Positions 19,699-29,333 are shown, counted from the first letter of the stretch. The stretch: DNA of 64,000 bases from Herbaspirillum sp. alder98 (GCF_020179755.1 NZ_JAIUCY010000005.1:1-64000), one strand, 5' to 3'. Made by a program: numbers and translations. The notes: generated by a model not told the origin, from the letters alone.

Positions 19699-19856
19699 GT
19701 TTTGTGGAAGCGGTTTTAACACAGCAAGCAATTTACCCCTCAGGTCAGTGAGGCGAAATTATTTTGAATCCTCTCGCTGTCGAATCAGTGCTTTTTTCAA
19801 TCCCCCTCCGCTGCGCTAACGTCCCGAACATCCAACATCCTCCCTCCGGAGTCGAA

Positions 19857-20423
19857 ATGCTACTGCGAACATGGCTCAAAAGACTGGCGATCCTCATTCC
19901 GACGGGATTGTCTACCGCGACGATCAGCGGATGTACAAAGGAAGAAAGAGCGACGCCTGGCGTACAGGAAAGCGGCTACGTGATGCCGTTTGCGCTGCGA
20001 CAGGGCGGTGAACAGATCGATCTTCTGGTTCGGGTGAGGGATTCGGACCGACCCTATCAATTCAATCTGATCTTTGTTTCGCACCATGCGTGGCCGGAAG
20101 AGAAAAAAAATGCGCTACGCCGGATGTATCAGGGTTTTGCCATCGGAGATGCCGAACGCACGCCCAATCCATTCAAATTGAGAATTCGCATCGATTCCTT
20201 CGATGAAAAAAGCGATGTGCATATCGAAGAGACCATTTCGACACGAAAGCCTCACTACTTGCTGGAGGCAGAAAACAAAACGGTGACCTGGCATGGGCAA
20301 ATGCTCTATGCACGGAAATTTACGCCAGGGATTTATAGGGTCCGTGTCGACAACCTTGCGGCGATTCCTCAAATCGACTTCAAGACGCTGTTTGAATTCG
20401 AACGTCATAGCCGTAAGTATTGA
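19857..20423 (+). CDS. Predicted lipoprotein, possible immunity partner of the next gene
   Basis: The 188-residue product has a lipoprotein signal (LAILIPTGLSTATISGC, lipid Cys at 26) followed by a beta-rich domain (YVMPFALRQGGEQIDLLVRV, YQFNLIFVSHHA, YRVRVDNLAA). I do not recognise it firmly; it may belong to a small lipoprotein domain of unknown function. GGAG at 19848-19851 favours the ATG at 19857. Base composition is visibly less GC-rich than the flanks, suggesting acquisition. It is 14 bases ahead of a candidate cysteine hydrolase. A periplasm-facing lipoprotein beside such an enzyme is typical of an immunity protein; that role is inference. Confidence 0.7.
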   Translation: MLLRTWLKRLAILIPTGLSTATISGCTKEERATPGVQESGYVMPFALRQGGEQIDLLVRVRDSDRPYQFNLIFVSHHAWPEEKKNALRRMYQGFAIGDAERTPNPFKLRIRIDSFDEKSDVHIEETISTRKPHYLLEAENKTVTWHGQMLYARKFTPGIYRVRVDNLAAIPQIDFKTLFEFERHSRKY

Positions 20424-20437
20424 AGAGGAGCCTGACC

Positions 20438-21235
20438 ATGCGCGGTTACACATTGAAACTACACGTCGAAAGTCCCGGAACACTTTATTTCTCGCCTGGA
20501 GAAGACCCTACAAGATCGATTGGGGGCCACGCCTGGTTCGAAGTAGTTTCTCCTGATAACAGTTCAACGCAAGCGGGCTTCGCGCCGGCAAGCCCGAAAT
20601 CCGGAAGCTCATCTGCACCAGGAAAAATATATAACAATGACGGAGAAGGTTACGCCGGTTTGCCCGCCTTCTCTGTTTCGTATGAAGTGACTGCAGATCA
20701 AGCCAAGACGTTGACTCAATTTATCGAAGGCCCAGGGCAGTTCGGCTTTGACATAAACAATTACCACGCGATCAGCAACAGCTGCGTAGACTTCGTCTGG
20801 AAGGCCTTGGAAGTGATAGGCATGAATCCCTTGAAACGACAGGGCGATATCTTCCCTCTGGATAACGTGGATGACTTCATGCTGTTGCTCAACCTCAAGA
20901 TGCTGAGTTCGTCGATCCGGGGTATTGGTTCTCCATGGCACAGTTCATGGATGCGGCGGGCGACAGCGCAATCGATTGAAACGAACTTCTGGGACAAGAC
21001 ACCAGACGGCACAGTGACCGTCAGCCCTCTCGGCCAGCATTTTTCGGATAACCCGGATGCCACCAACTTCGGTGTCGCCACCGCCATGGCGATGGGAGAC
21101 GCGCGACACTTTTCCGATATGCAGAACCCCTTCAGGATGAAGAGCTTTCCCCTGTCATCATTCCCTGCCTTCAATCACGCGGGCATGACGTTGCCAACAT
21201 GTGGCAAAGACTACATTCCGTCCTGGGACCGCTAA
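20438..21235 (+). CDS. Candidate permuted papain-fold (NlpC/P60-like) hydrolase, possible secreted effector
   Basis: The 265-residue protein has no signal peptide. GGHAWFEV (His31) and NSCVDFVWKAL (Cys116) give the His-before-Cys order of circularly permuted papain-like hydrolases. The NxCVDFxWxAL motif recurs in C-terminal domains of secreted bacterial toxins, and a few such proteins are peptidoglycan amidases. The rest (about 150-265) has no motif I know. A GAGGAG site at 20424-20429 sets the start. Low GC compared with its neighbours and the adjacent lipoprotein gene suggest a mobile effector-immunity module. Assignment is by motif only. Confidence 0.6.
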   Translation: MRGYTLKLHVESPGTLYFSPGEDPTRSIGGHAWFEVVSPDNSSTQAGFAPASPKSGSSSAPGKIYNNDGEGYAGLPAFSVSYEVTADQAKTLTQFIEGPGQFGFDINNYHAISNSCVDFVWKALEVIGMNPLKRQGDIFPLDNVDDFMLLLNLKMLSSSIRGIGSPWHSSWMRRATAQSIETNFWDKTPDGTVTVSPLGQHFSDNPDATNFGVATAMAMGDARHFSDMQNPFRMKSFPLSSFPAFNHAGMTLPTCGKDYIPSWDR

Positions 21236-21238
21236 GGC

Positions 21239-21272
21239 TAAACGGCCAGCATGAACCATCGCTAGCCGTTTC
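21239..21272 (+). terminator. Possible terminator after the hydrolase gene
   Basis: AAACGGC (21240-21246) pairs with GCCGTTT (21265-21271), with three further inner pairs. The T-run is short, so termination strength is doubtful. Confidence 0.4.
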
Positions 21273-21286
21273 TCCCTGCGTCACCA

Positions 21287-22249
21287 TCAATCCCTGCCGG
21301 ACCGGTGATCCGGCGCATTACGCCAGTCGTATTCTTCTTCCTCTTCCTCGTCGCCTTCATCGTCAAGCGCTTCCGGATTGTCGGTCGACTGGTAGCTGGC
21401 CAGCAGTTCGGCGCGCGACGTCGGCGTCTCGAGGGTGATGCGTCCCAGGGCGCCGCTGCGGTAATCCTGCAGGAACACGTGGGCAGCCTTCTCGAAATCG
21501 TACTCGCCGCCCTTGATGCGGAACCCGCGCTTGGCGGCCACGCCTTCCACCACTGCCACCCCATCCATGCCCGCCAGGTCGAAACCATAGCGCGCTGCCA
21601 GCAGATGACCATAGCGCTGCAGCAACTGGTCGGCCAGGAACGTGGCGACTTCTTCTTCGATCAGCGCGTTGCTGCCCACCGCGTGGCTGGCAGCCAGCAT
21701 CAGGCCATCGCTGGGATGGGCGATCTTGGGCCACAGCATGCCCGGCGTATCGGTCAACACCATGTTGTTGCCCAGGTACAGGCGCTGCTGGGTCTTGGTC
21801 ACGGCAGGCTCGTCGCCTACGGCCGCCACCCGCTTCTTGAGCAGCGCATTCATCAGCGTCGACTTGCCGACGTTGGGAATGCCCATGATCATCATGCGCA
21901 GCGGCTTCAATGCAGTGCCGCGATGCGGCGCGACCTGCAAAGCCAGCTTGGGCACGCGGGCCACATCGGCCGGCTTCTTGCACGACAGCGCCACGGCAGT
22001 CACGCCCTTCTGGGCGTTGTAGTACGCGATCCAGGCGGCGGTGACGGCCGGATCGGCCATGTCGGTCTTGTTGAGGATCTTCAGGCAAGGTCGCTGGCGG
22101 AACGCGCGCAACTCGGCAATCATCGGATTGCAGCTGGCTTCGGGCAGGCGGGCATCGACCACCTCGATGACCAGGTCGACCTTCTCCATCGCCTCGGCCG
22201 CCTTCTTGCGGGCGGCGTTCATGTGGCCGGGGAACCATTGGATGGACAT
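21287..22249 (-). CDS. ylqF: Ribosome biogenesis GTPase YlqF/RbgA
   Basis: The 320-residue circularly permuted GTPase has G4 NKTD at 60-63 before G1 GIPNVGKST at 123-131 and G3 DTPG at 167-170, the order G4-G5-G1-G2-G3 that defines the YlqF/YawG group. MSIQWFPGHMNAARK is the family N-terminus. It assists late 50S assembly in the cytosol. An acidic tail (DDEGDEEEEEEYDW near 297-310) is a lineage extra. It appears monocistronic. Confidence 0.93.
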   Translation of the reverse strand: MSIQWFPGHMNAARKKAAEAMEKVDLVIEVVDARLPEASCNPMIAELRAFRQRPCLKILNKTDMADPAVTAAWIAYYNAQKGVTAVALSCKKPADVARVPKLALQVAPHRGTALKPLRMMIMGIPNVGKSTLMNALLKKRVAAVGDEPAVTKTQQRLYLGNNMVLTDTPGMLWPKIAHPSDGLMLAASHAVGSNALIEEEVATFLADQLLQRYGHLLAARYGFDLAGMDGVAVVEGVAAKRGFRIKGGEYDFEKAAHVFLQDYRSGALGRITLETPTSRAELLASYQSTDNPEALDDEGDEEEEEEYDWRNAPDHRSGRD

Positions 22250-22315
22250 GCGGGTTTCTTCTTTCTTGCGTATTTCGTCGAGGCGCTATTTTACGGCTTG
22301 CAGCGCCCTCCCCCA

Positions 22316-22354
22316 TAAAAAAACGCCTGCGGTGTCATCACGGCAAGCGTTTAG
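22316..22354 (-). terminator. Terminator of the DHA2 exporter gene
   Basis: AAACGCCTGCGGTG (22321-22334) pairs, with a mismatch and a wobble, with CACGGCAAGCGTTT (22339-22352). The A-run at 22317-22323 gives a U-run on the minus strand. Confidence 0.7.
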
Positions 22355-22373
22355 TGGCATCGAAGCCGCAGAT

Positions 22374-23792
22374 TCAGGCGTCGGCGACCGCTGCTTGCCG
22401 CCTGACAACACCCACGAAGCGCCATACCAGCCACAATGCCAGCGCATAGGCCACTGCCATGCTGCCAAAGGCCAACGGGTTGCGGATCTGCCAACCTTCA
22501 ACGCTGTGCAGCACCGCGCCCATCGCCGCTACCCCGACCAGGGCGCCGATCTGGCGATTGGCGTTGAGCGCAGCGGCGGCGCTGCTGGCATGGGCGCGGC
22601 CGGCAACCTGCATCACCACCGTGGTCATGGCCGGAATGGCGGTGCTCACCCCAAGGTTGGCCAGCGCGCAGATGCTGGCCAGCATCCAATAGGGCGTGGC
22701 GGGCGTAAAACTGGTGGCGATGGCAGTAAATAACGCGCCCACCGACAAGCCCAGCAGCAGCGGCACGCGCGGCCCCCAATGGGCAGACATGCGGCCCGAA
22801 CTCAGGTTGCCCACGAAGATCACCGCCATCATCGGCACCAGTTGCAGGCCGGTGTGCAAGGCATCGGCGCCACGCCCCTGCTGCAGGAACAAGGCCAGGT
22901 AGAACAGATTGCCGTAGACGCTGAAATTGATCAGGAAGCCGATGCCGTTGGCCGCCGCGAACTGCGGCGTGGCAAACAGCGCGCGCGGCAGCAATGGCGC
23001 CATGCCGCGACGTTCGTGCCGTACCAGTGCGGCCCCAGCGATCAGCGTCACCACTGCGGCCAGCGCAATGCGAGGCGAGGTCCAGCCATAGACCGGCCCC
23101 TGGATCAACACGAACGACAGGCCGGCCAGCATCACAATGCCCAGCACATGGCTCAGCAGGTGCAGCACCCGTGGCTGGCTGGCCACTTGCGGGATCAGGC
23201 GTCGTGCCATCCACAGGCCCAGCAGGCCCACCGGCACGTTGATGAGAAACACGCTGCGCCAGCCGAGGGCGCTGATCAGCACGCCCCCCACCAGCGGACC
23301 GACGGCGGCGGCCAGCCCGACCGTGGCCGACCACACGCCCAGCATGCGCGCCCGCACCCGGTCGTCTTCATAGACATGGGTCAGCAGGCTGAGCGAACTG
23401 GGCATGAAAAACGCCGCGCCCAGGCCCTGCAACAGGCGCGCCGCGATCAGGAAAGGCCCGTTGGGGGCCGCGCCGCACAGCAGGGACGCCAGCACGAACA
23501 GCGACAAACCCAGCAAATACAGGCGCCGCGCGCCGTAACGGTCGGCCAGCGCGCCGCCCACCATCAGCATGGCAGCGAAGGTGAGCGTATAGCCGTCGAC
23601 GATCCACACCAGCGTCGACAACGGCGTCGACAGGTTCTCGGCAATGCTGGAGAGCCCGACGTTGACCACCGTCACGTCCAGCATGGCCATGACGAAACCG
23701 ATAGCCAGCGCCACCAGCGGCAACAGGCCGGCCTCAGGTTTGGACGCTGGCCGGGAAACGCCGGGAGCGACAGGGCATTGAGCGGTAGACAT
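22374..23792 (-). CDS. MFS exporter, DHA2 (EmrB/QacA, 14-TM) family
   Basis: The 472-residue inner-membrane drug/proton antiporter has about 14 hydrophobic segments. The DHA2 motif LDVTVVNVGLSSI lies in TM1, motif A GALADRYGARRLYLLG in loop 2-3, and motif C-like GLAAAVGPLVGGVLISALGWRSVFLINVP in TM5-6. The substrate is unknown. I start at 23792 (MSTAQCPV); an in-frame upstream ATG at 23852 lies in the promoter gap. It is divergent from a LysR gene with a palindrome between, which probably controls it. Confidence 0.9.
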   Translation of the reverse strand: MSTAQCPVAPGVSRPASKPEAGLLPLVALAIGFVMAMLDVTVVNVGLSSIAENLSTPLSTLVWIVDGYTLTFAAMLMVGGALADRYGARRLYLLGLSLFVLASLLCGAAPNGPFLIAARLLQGLGAAFFMPSSLSLLTHVYEDDRVRARMLGVWSATVGLAAAVGPLVGGVLISALGWRSVFLINVPVGLLGLWMARRLIPQVASQPRVLHLLSHVLGIVMLAGLSFVLIQGPVYGWTSPRIALAAVVTLIAGAALVRHERRGMAPLLPRALFATPQFAAANGIGFLINFSVYGNLFYLALFLQQGRGADALHTGLQLVPMMAVIFVGNLSSGRMSAHWGPRVPLLLGLSVGALFTAIATSFTPATPYWMLASICALANLGVSTAIPAMTTVVMQVAGRAHASSAAAALNANRQIGALVGVAAMGAVLHSVEGWQIRNPLAFGSMAVAYALALWLVWRFVGVVRRQAAVADA

Positions 23793-23901
23793 GATGTTCT
23801 TTCTGCAAGAGAAGACGCCGGAAGGTCCGCACGCCAAGGTTAAGGCTTGCATTCTAGGACGCTACCATCATGCAATAAAGAGGTATAACATCAGCACACT
23901 G

Positions 23902-23915
23902 ATGCAAATTTGCAT
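23902..23915. promoter_or_regulatory. LysR-type operator palindrome
   Basis: ATGCAAATTTGCAT is a perfect 14-bp palindrome containing a T-N11-A type LysR box, in the gap between the divergent exporter and LysR genes. Confidence 0.65.
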
Positions 23916-23938
23916 GCCGAGCGGATTATGGGGGAGCC

Positions 23939-24814
23939 ATGGACTGGGACAATGCACGCGTATTCCTTGCGCTGGTGCGGGCGGGCACCTTGCGCGGCGC
24001 AGCCGAGCAGCTGGAGATCGACCAGGCCACCGTCGGTCGTCGACTGGCCACCATGGAGAAGTCACTGGGTGCGCGCCTGTTCCTGCGCACCCCGGCCGGC
24101 TATGTCCCCACGCCCGCCGGCGAGCTGGCGGCCACCGCCGCCGAGCGCATGGAGCAAGGCGCCGAGCAGATGCTGCGCCAGATGCAGGGCATCGACGAGC
24201 GACTGTGCGGCGTAGTGCGGGTGGCCGCCACCGATACCTCGGCGCGTCACTTCCTGGTGCCGGCGCTGCACAAGATGCGCCAGCAGCATCCGGGTATCCG
24301 GGTGGTGCTCACCACCTCCAACCACATCAGCAACCTGACCCGGCGCGAAGCCGACCTGGCCGTGCGCACCGTCCGCCCCGACAGTCCGGACCTGATCGCA
24401 CGCCATCTCAAGCGCCTCCATACCGGCCTGTACGCTGCCCGCAGTTATCTTGAGGCACGCGGCGAACCCGAGCCCGGCACCGCGCTCAAGGGCCACGACA
24501 TCGTGATCTATCAGAAGGACCTGCCGACCCGTCAGGGCGAGTCGCTGTGCGGTGAACTCCATGCCAACGCCAGCGTGGCCATGGAAGTGAGCTCGGGCGT
24601 GATGCTGGCCGAGTGCGTGGCCGCCGGCATGGGCATCGGCGAGATTCCCACTCACATGGCCGACGCCATGGACGGGCTGGTGCGCATCTGGCCCGAACGC
24701 AGTTCGCCCTACGACATGTGGCTGGTGCTGCATGGCGATCTCAACCGCACCGCACGGGTACGCGCGGTGGCCGATGCGATCGTCGCGGAATATGACCGGG
24801 TGCCGGCGCCTTAA
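23939..24814 (+). CDS. LysR-family transcriptional regulator
   Basis: The 291-residue regulator has an N-terminal winged HTH (about 1-60, LVRAGTLRGAAEQLEIDQATV, then GRRLATMEKSLG) and a periplasmic-binding-protein-like effector domain (about 90-285). GGGGGAG precedes the ATG. It is divergent from the DHA2 exporter, the usual target arrangement. Its TAA overlaps the stop of the convergent deacetylase gene through the shared TTAA at 24811-24814. Confidence 0.92.
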   Translation: MDWDNARVFLALVRAGTLRGAAEQLEIDQATVGRRLATMEKSLGARLFLRTPAGYVPTPAGELAATAAERMEQGAEQMLRQMQGIDERLCGVVRVAATDTSARHFLVPALHKMRQQHPGIRVVLTTSNHISNLTRREADLAVRTVRPDSPDLIARHLKRLHTGLYAARSYLEARGEPEPGTALKGHDIVIYQKDLPTRQGESLCGELHANASVAMEVSSGVMLAECVAAGMGIGEIPTHMADAMDGLVRIWPERSSPYDMWLVLHGDLNRTARVRAVADAIVAEYDRVPAP

Positions 24815-25752
24815 TCCAGGTCGGCCAGCACCTTCAGGTGGGCCACCACGCTGCGTCCCAGTGCCGACAGGTTGTAGCCGCCTTCGAGGCAGCTGACGAT
24901 ACGGCCCTGCGCATGCTGGGCGGCGACCTGCATGATCTGGCGCGTCATCCACGCGTAGTCAGCCTCGACCAGGCCCATCTGGCCCATATCATCCTCACGG
25001 TGGGCATCGAAGCCGGCCGAGATGAAGATCATCTGCGGGCGGTGCGCGTGCAGCGCCGGCAACCATTTCTCGGTCACCAGCTGGCGCACCGTGGCGCCGT
25101 CGGTGTAGGCCGGCAGGGGCGAATTGAGGATATGCGACTCGGCCGGATCGGCGCCCGAGAACGGGAAGAACGGGTGCTGGAAAAAGCTCACCATCAGCAC
25201 CCGAGGGTCATGGGCAAAGGCGTCTTCGGTGCCGTTGCCGTGATGCACATCGAAATCCACCACCGCGACCCGCTCCAGGCCATGCACGTCCATCGCGTGA
25301 CGCGCGGCAATGGCGACATTGTTGAACAGGCAGAAACCCATGGCACGCTCGGGCGTGGCATGGTGTCCGGGCGGGCGCACCGAGCAAAAGGCGTTGTCCA
25401 GTTCGCCCGCCAGCACGGCGTCGGTAGCGGCCACGGCGGCGCCGGCGGCGCGCAACGCGGCTTGCCAGCTGTGGCGGTTGAGCATGGTATCGGTGTCGAT
25501 GGCGTGATACGGCTGGCCCGACTCGGCCAGCGCTGCACTGTGTTGGCGCACGCTGTCGATGGCGGCTTCGCTATGGATGCGGCGCAAATCGGTCGGGTCG
25601 GCCAGGGGCGCATCGCGACGATCGAGGAACTGATCGATCCGGCTGGCAATGAGCTGGTCTTCGATCGCCTGCAGGCGGATCGGCGTCTCGGGATGCCAAT
25701 CGCCCATTTCATGGCGCTGGCAATCGGCGTGCGTATAGAAGGCGGTTGTCAT
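24811..25752 (-). CDS. Histone-deacetylase-family (class II-like) deacetylase
   Basis: The 313-residue zinc amidohydrolase shows the HDAC signature: RPPGHHATPERAMGFCLFNN with the paired catalytic His, VVDFDVHHGNGTED with the Asp/His zinc ligands, and FISAGFDAHREDD with the third ligand Asp. Bacterial members are acetylpolyamine amidohydrolases or act on acetylated proteins or small molecules. The sequence does not tell which. It is monocistronic, tail-to-tail with LysR, and its 5' side faces mltB. Confidence 0.9.
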   Translation of the reverse strand: MTTAFYTHADCQRHEMGDWHPETPIRLQAIEDQLIASRIDQFLDRRDAPLADPTDLRRIHSEAAIDSVRQHSAALAESGQPYHAIDTDTMLNRHSWQAALRAAGAAVAATDAVLAGELDNAFCSVRPPGHHATPERAMGFCLFNNVAIAARHAMDVHGLERVAVVDFDVHHGNGTEDAFAHDPRVLMVSFFQHPFFPFSGADPAESHILNSPLPAYTDGATVRQLVTEKWLPALHAHRPQMIFISAGFDAHREDDMGQMGLVEADYAWMTRQIMQVAAQHAQGRIVSCLEGGYNLSALGRSVVAHLKVLADLD

Positions 25753-25947
25753 TTTTGCTTCTTGTTATAGGCCGGCTGCGGCGTTCATCGCCCGCCGGCC
25801 AACAAAATCATCTCGTGGCGGTAGTGTACATCCTGTCGACTGCCGCCGCAGCGGCCCCTGTGGCGGCTGCCTGCACCAGCACGGGGCAATGCCGACTATG
25901 CGGTATACTTGCCACCCTGTCTCGCCCTCCGTTCTGACTGCCGCCAC

Positions 25948-27162
25948 ATGCCGATTACCCTGTCTCGTCGCCTGCGCCTCCTGTCGTCCACCCTGGTATT
26001 GAGCGCGCTGTGCGCCGCGCCGTTCGCGCAGGCTCAGCCGGCCCAGGGCACCAGCAGTACCAAGCCCGCCAAGAACACCAAACCGGCCAAGAGCACCAAA
26101 CCGGTCAAGAAGACGCCCGTCAAGAAGGCTGCGCCCGCCGAACAGGGCGAGTTCGTCAATTTCAACGACTGGAAGGAAGTGACGCGCTTCATCGACGAGA
26201 TGGCCGAGCGCAACGGCTTCGACCGTGACGCCCTCAACCGGGTGTTTGCCCAGACCCGATATCTCGATACCGCCATCAACCTGATCAAGCCCGCGCCGAG
26301 CAACAAGCCCAAGAACTGGGCCGCCTATCGCGCCCGCTTCATCGACCCCATCCGCATCAAGGCCGGCGTCGAATTCTGGGACACCTATGGCGTCGCGCTG
26401 GCACGCGCCGAAGCCCAATACGGTGTACCGATGGAAATCATCGTCGGCATCATCGGCGTCGAGACCGTCTATGGCCGCAACACCGGCAGCTTCAGGGTGA
26501 TGGATGCCATCACCACGTTGGCCTTCGACTATCCCAATACCCCCACCCGCGACGCCCGCATGGCGTTCTTCCGGGGTGAGCTCGAAAACACGCTGCTGCT
26601 GGCGCGCGAATCGAACATCGACCCCTTCAGCCTGCGCGGCTCCTACGCCGGTGCCATCGGCTGGCCCCAGTTCATGCCGGGCAGCATTCGCGAATACGCG
26701 GTGGACTTCGATGGCGATGGCAAGATCGACCTGCGCAATTCGCCGGTCGACGCCATCGGCAGCGTCGCCCATTACCTGGCCGTGCACGGCTGGCAGCGCG
26801 GTGAACCGGTGGCCTTTCCGGCCCAGGTCTCGAGCGACAACCGGCAATGGGAAGGCTTGCTCAACCAGGGCCTGGAAGCCAAGTACACGCTCGACCAGTT
26901 GCAAGCCGCGGGCGTGAGCGCGCCGGCGGTGCGCGCCAACCTGCGCTTCGGCCTGATCGATCTGCAGAACGGCACCGCGGCCACCGAATACTGGCTGGGC
27001 ACCGCCAACTTCTTCGCCATCACCCATTACAATCGCAGCTACTTCTACGCGATGTCGGTGGCCGAACTGGGTCGCGCCGTGGCCGCCGCACGCAACCGCC
27101 CGGTCATCAACAAAGACAGCGCACCCGACGATGCGCTGCAACCGAATAAATCTACCCCCTGA
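25948..27162 (+). CDS. mltB: Lytic murein transglycosylase B
   Basis: The 404-residue periplasmic enzyme cleaves peptidoglycan between MurNAc and GlcNAc with 1,6-anhydro product formation. A signal peptide ends near FAQAQ (about 30) with no lipobox, unlike E. coli MltB. A Lys/Thr/Pro-rich linker (about 38-62) follows, then the catalytic domain with Glu172 in IIGVETVYGRNTG and SYAGAIGWPQFMPGS. I choose ATG 25948, in frame with a TTG at 25909, because it gives a proper signal peptide. The following receptor gene starts 7 bases on, so the two may be cotranscribed. Confidence 0.92.
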   Translation: MPITLSRRLRLLSSTLVLSALCAAPFAQAQPAQGTSSTKPAKNTKPAKSTKPVKKTPVKKAAPAEQGEFVNFNDWKEVTRFIDEMAERNGFDRDALNRVFAQTRYLDTAINLIKPAPSNKPKNWAAYRARFIDPIRIKAGVEFWDTYGVALARAEAQYGVPMEIIVGIIGVETVYGRNTGSFRVMDAITTLAFDYPNTPTRDARMAFFRGELENTLLLARESNIDPFSLRGSYAGAIGWPQFMPGSIREYAVDFDGDGKIDLRNSPVDAIGSVAHYLAVHGWQRGEPVAFPAQVSSDNRQWEGLLNQGLEAKYTLDQLQAAGVSAPAVRANLRFGLIDLQNGTAATEYWLGTANFFAITHYNRSYFYAMSVAELGRAVAAARNRPVINKDSAPDDALQPNKSTP

Positions 27163-27169
27163 CGCAACG

Positions 27170-29326
27170 ATGAAACGCATTGCTCCCCTGGCCTCCACGC
27201 TGATGCTGACGCTGGCCGGCACTTCCTTTGGCACCGCCCGTGCCGCCGATCAACGCGAAGACGGCGAAAACCGCGACAGCCTGCCCACCGTCAACGTCAG
27301 CGCACCAGGCGCCAACCGCGCCCGTTCGGCGTCGGTCGCCGGGTTCGACGACGCGCCGCTGCTCGACACCCCCGCTTCGGTGTCGGTGGTCAGCGCCGCA
27401 CAGATCAGCAATCAACAATCTCGCCTGCTCTCGGACGTGGTCAAGAACGATGCCGCCATCGGCGAGAACTACGCGCCGGTCGGTTATTACGAGAACTTCA
27501 GCATTCGCGGCATCACGCTCGACCCGGGCAGCGCCTATCGCATCGATGGCCTGTCGGCCGCGGGCGAACAATCCATCGCGCTGGAAAACAAGGAACGGGT
27601 CGAGTTCCTGAAGGGCGTGGCCGGCTTGCAGGCCGGCGTGGTCGCCGCCGGTGGCCTGGTCAACTACGTCACCAAGCGGCCGGCCGATGTACGTTCGGTC
27701 ACGCTGGGCACCGATTCGAACGGCTCGCGCTATCTGGCCACCGATCTCGGCACGCTGTTCGGCGAGCACAAGCAGTTCGGGCTGCGCATCAACGCCGCGC
27801 ATGAAGATATTCATTCGTACGTCAACGGCGCCGACGGCTGGCGCGACTTTGCATCGCTGGCCGGGTCCTGGGCCATCACCTCGAAGACGCTGTTGCAGTT
27901 CAACGCCGAGTACCAGAAAAAGTCGCAGCACTCGGTGGCCGGCTATCAATTGCTGGGTGGCACCACGCTGCCCACCAACGTCTCGCCCAGGACCATGCTC
28001 ACGCCCCAGTCGTGGGCGCAACCGGTGCGTGACGCCTCGCTCAACTACAACCTGCGGCTGGACACCGAGCTGGCCGCCGGCTGGCGCGCCTATGTCCTGG
28101 CCGGACGCAGCCGGGCGGTGATTGATGACAGCACGGCCTTTCCCTATGGCAGCGGCACGTTTGCCTCGACCTCGTTCGCCGCAAATGGCGACTTCGATGT
28201 GTATGACTATCGGGTTCCCAACGACGAACGTCGCAACGACGATGCGCAGGCCGCCGTCATCGGCAAGTTCGACACTGGCGCCATCCTGCATGAACTGACC
28301 GTGGGCCTGGCGCTGACCCGGCGCGTGATCGACAAGCCCGATGGCGTCAACGACCTGGTGGGCAGCGGCAATATCGCCGGCACGCCGGCGCTGCCGGCCT
28401 CGACCTTGGTCTCCGGCCCCGCCTATCGCAACCTGGACAACCGCCAGAAGGCCGTCTTCGCCACCGATCGCCTGCATTTTTCGCGCCAGTGGCAGGCCCT
28501 GGTGGGCGGCCGCCAGGTCTGGATGGATGAGCAGGCTTATTCCAGCGGCGGCACCGTTTCACGCTTCACCCACCGCAATGTCTTCCTGCCGCAGCTGGCG
28601 CTGATCTTCAAGCCGATCGATAACATGTCGCTCTACGGCAGTTACGCCGAGACGCTGACACTGGGCACCACGGCGCCGTTCTGGACCAGCAATCCTGCCG
28701 GCACCACGCTGCCGCCATCCGTGGCGCGTCAGCTGGAAGCCGGCATCAAATATGACGCCACCGCCGAGCTGGCGCTGACGGCAGCCCTGTTCCGCATCCG
28801 CAAGGCGTATGAATACCAGCAGCCCGACAATAGCGCGACCGGCTTCACCTACGTGCAGCAAGGTCGTCAGACCAATACCGGCATCGAACTGGGCGCCAAC
28901 GGCAAGCTCACGCCGCGACTGCAACTGGGCGCCAGTGCGGCCATTACCCGTGCGCGCGCAAGCGGCACCGGCACTGCCGCCTATGACGACCAGCAAGCCG
29001 TGAACGTGCCGCGCCTGCGCACCACCGTCTATGCCGACTATGCGGTGCCGGGCGTGGATGGGCTCAATGTCATGGGCAGCTGGCTCTACAGCAGCAGCAA
29101 GCCGGTCACCCGTGACGGCAGCGTGAACCTGCCGGCGGTGCACGTCTTCAACACCGGTGTGCGGTATCAGTTGCGCATGGGCGGCCACTCGGCCACGCTG
29201 CGCCTGAACATCGACAACGTGTTCGACAAGCGCTACTGGAAGGATGCCGGGCAATATCTGGGTGACAGCTACGTGCATCTGGGTGCGCCACGCACGGCGC
29301 GCCTGTCGCTGCAAACCGATTTCTGA
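27170..29326 (+). CDS. TonB-dependent siderophore receptor
   Basis: The 718-residue outer-membrane receptor has a signal peptide ending near GTARAADQ, a TonB-box-like segment LPTVNVSAP, a plug (about 55-175: TPASVSVVSAAQI, FSIRGITLDPGSAYRIDGLS, VEFLKGVAGLQAGVVAAGG), and a beta-barrel ending in Phe (RLSLQTDF). The ligand is probably a ferric siderophore. It is unusually placed 7 bases after mltB and 7 bases before an APH-like kinase gene. No Fur box was seen directly upstream, so expression may come from the mltB promoter. Confidence 0.88.
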   Translation: MKRIAPLASTLMLTLAGTSFGTARAADQREDGENRDSLPTVNVSAPGANRARSASVAGFDDAPLLDTPASVSVVSAAQISNQQSRLLSDVVKNDAAIGENYAPVGYYENFSIRGITLDPGSAYRIDGLSAAGEQSIALENKERVEFLKGVAGLQAGVVAAGGLVNYVTKRPADVRSVTLGTDSNGSRYLATDLGTLFGEHKQFGLRINAAHEDIHSYVNGADGWRDFASLAGSWAITSKTLLQFNAEYQKKSQHSVAGYQLLGGTTLPTNVSPRTMLTPQSWAQPVRDASLNYNLRLDTELAAGWRAYVLAGRSRAVIDDSTAFPYGSGTFASTSFAANGDFDVYDYRVPNDERRNDDAQAAVIGKFDTGAILHELTVGLALTRRVIDKPDGVNDLVGSGNIAGTPALPASTLVSGPAYRNLDNRQKAVFATDRLHFSRQWQALVGGRQVWMDEQAYSSGGTVSRFTHRNVFLPQLALIFKPIDNMSLYGSYAETLTLGTTAPFWTSNPAGTTLPPSVARQLEAGIKYDATAELALTAALFRIRKAYEYQQPDNSATGFTYVQQGRQTNTGIELGANGKLTPRLQLGASAAITRARASGTGTAAYDDQQAVNVPRLRTTVYADYAVPGVDGLNVMGSWLYSSSKPVTRDGSVNLPAVHVFNTGVRYQLRMGGHSATLRLNIDNVFDKRYWKDAGQYLGDSYVHLGAPRTARLSLQTDF

Positions 29327-29333
29327 GCCAGGC

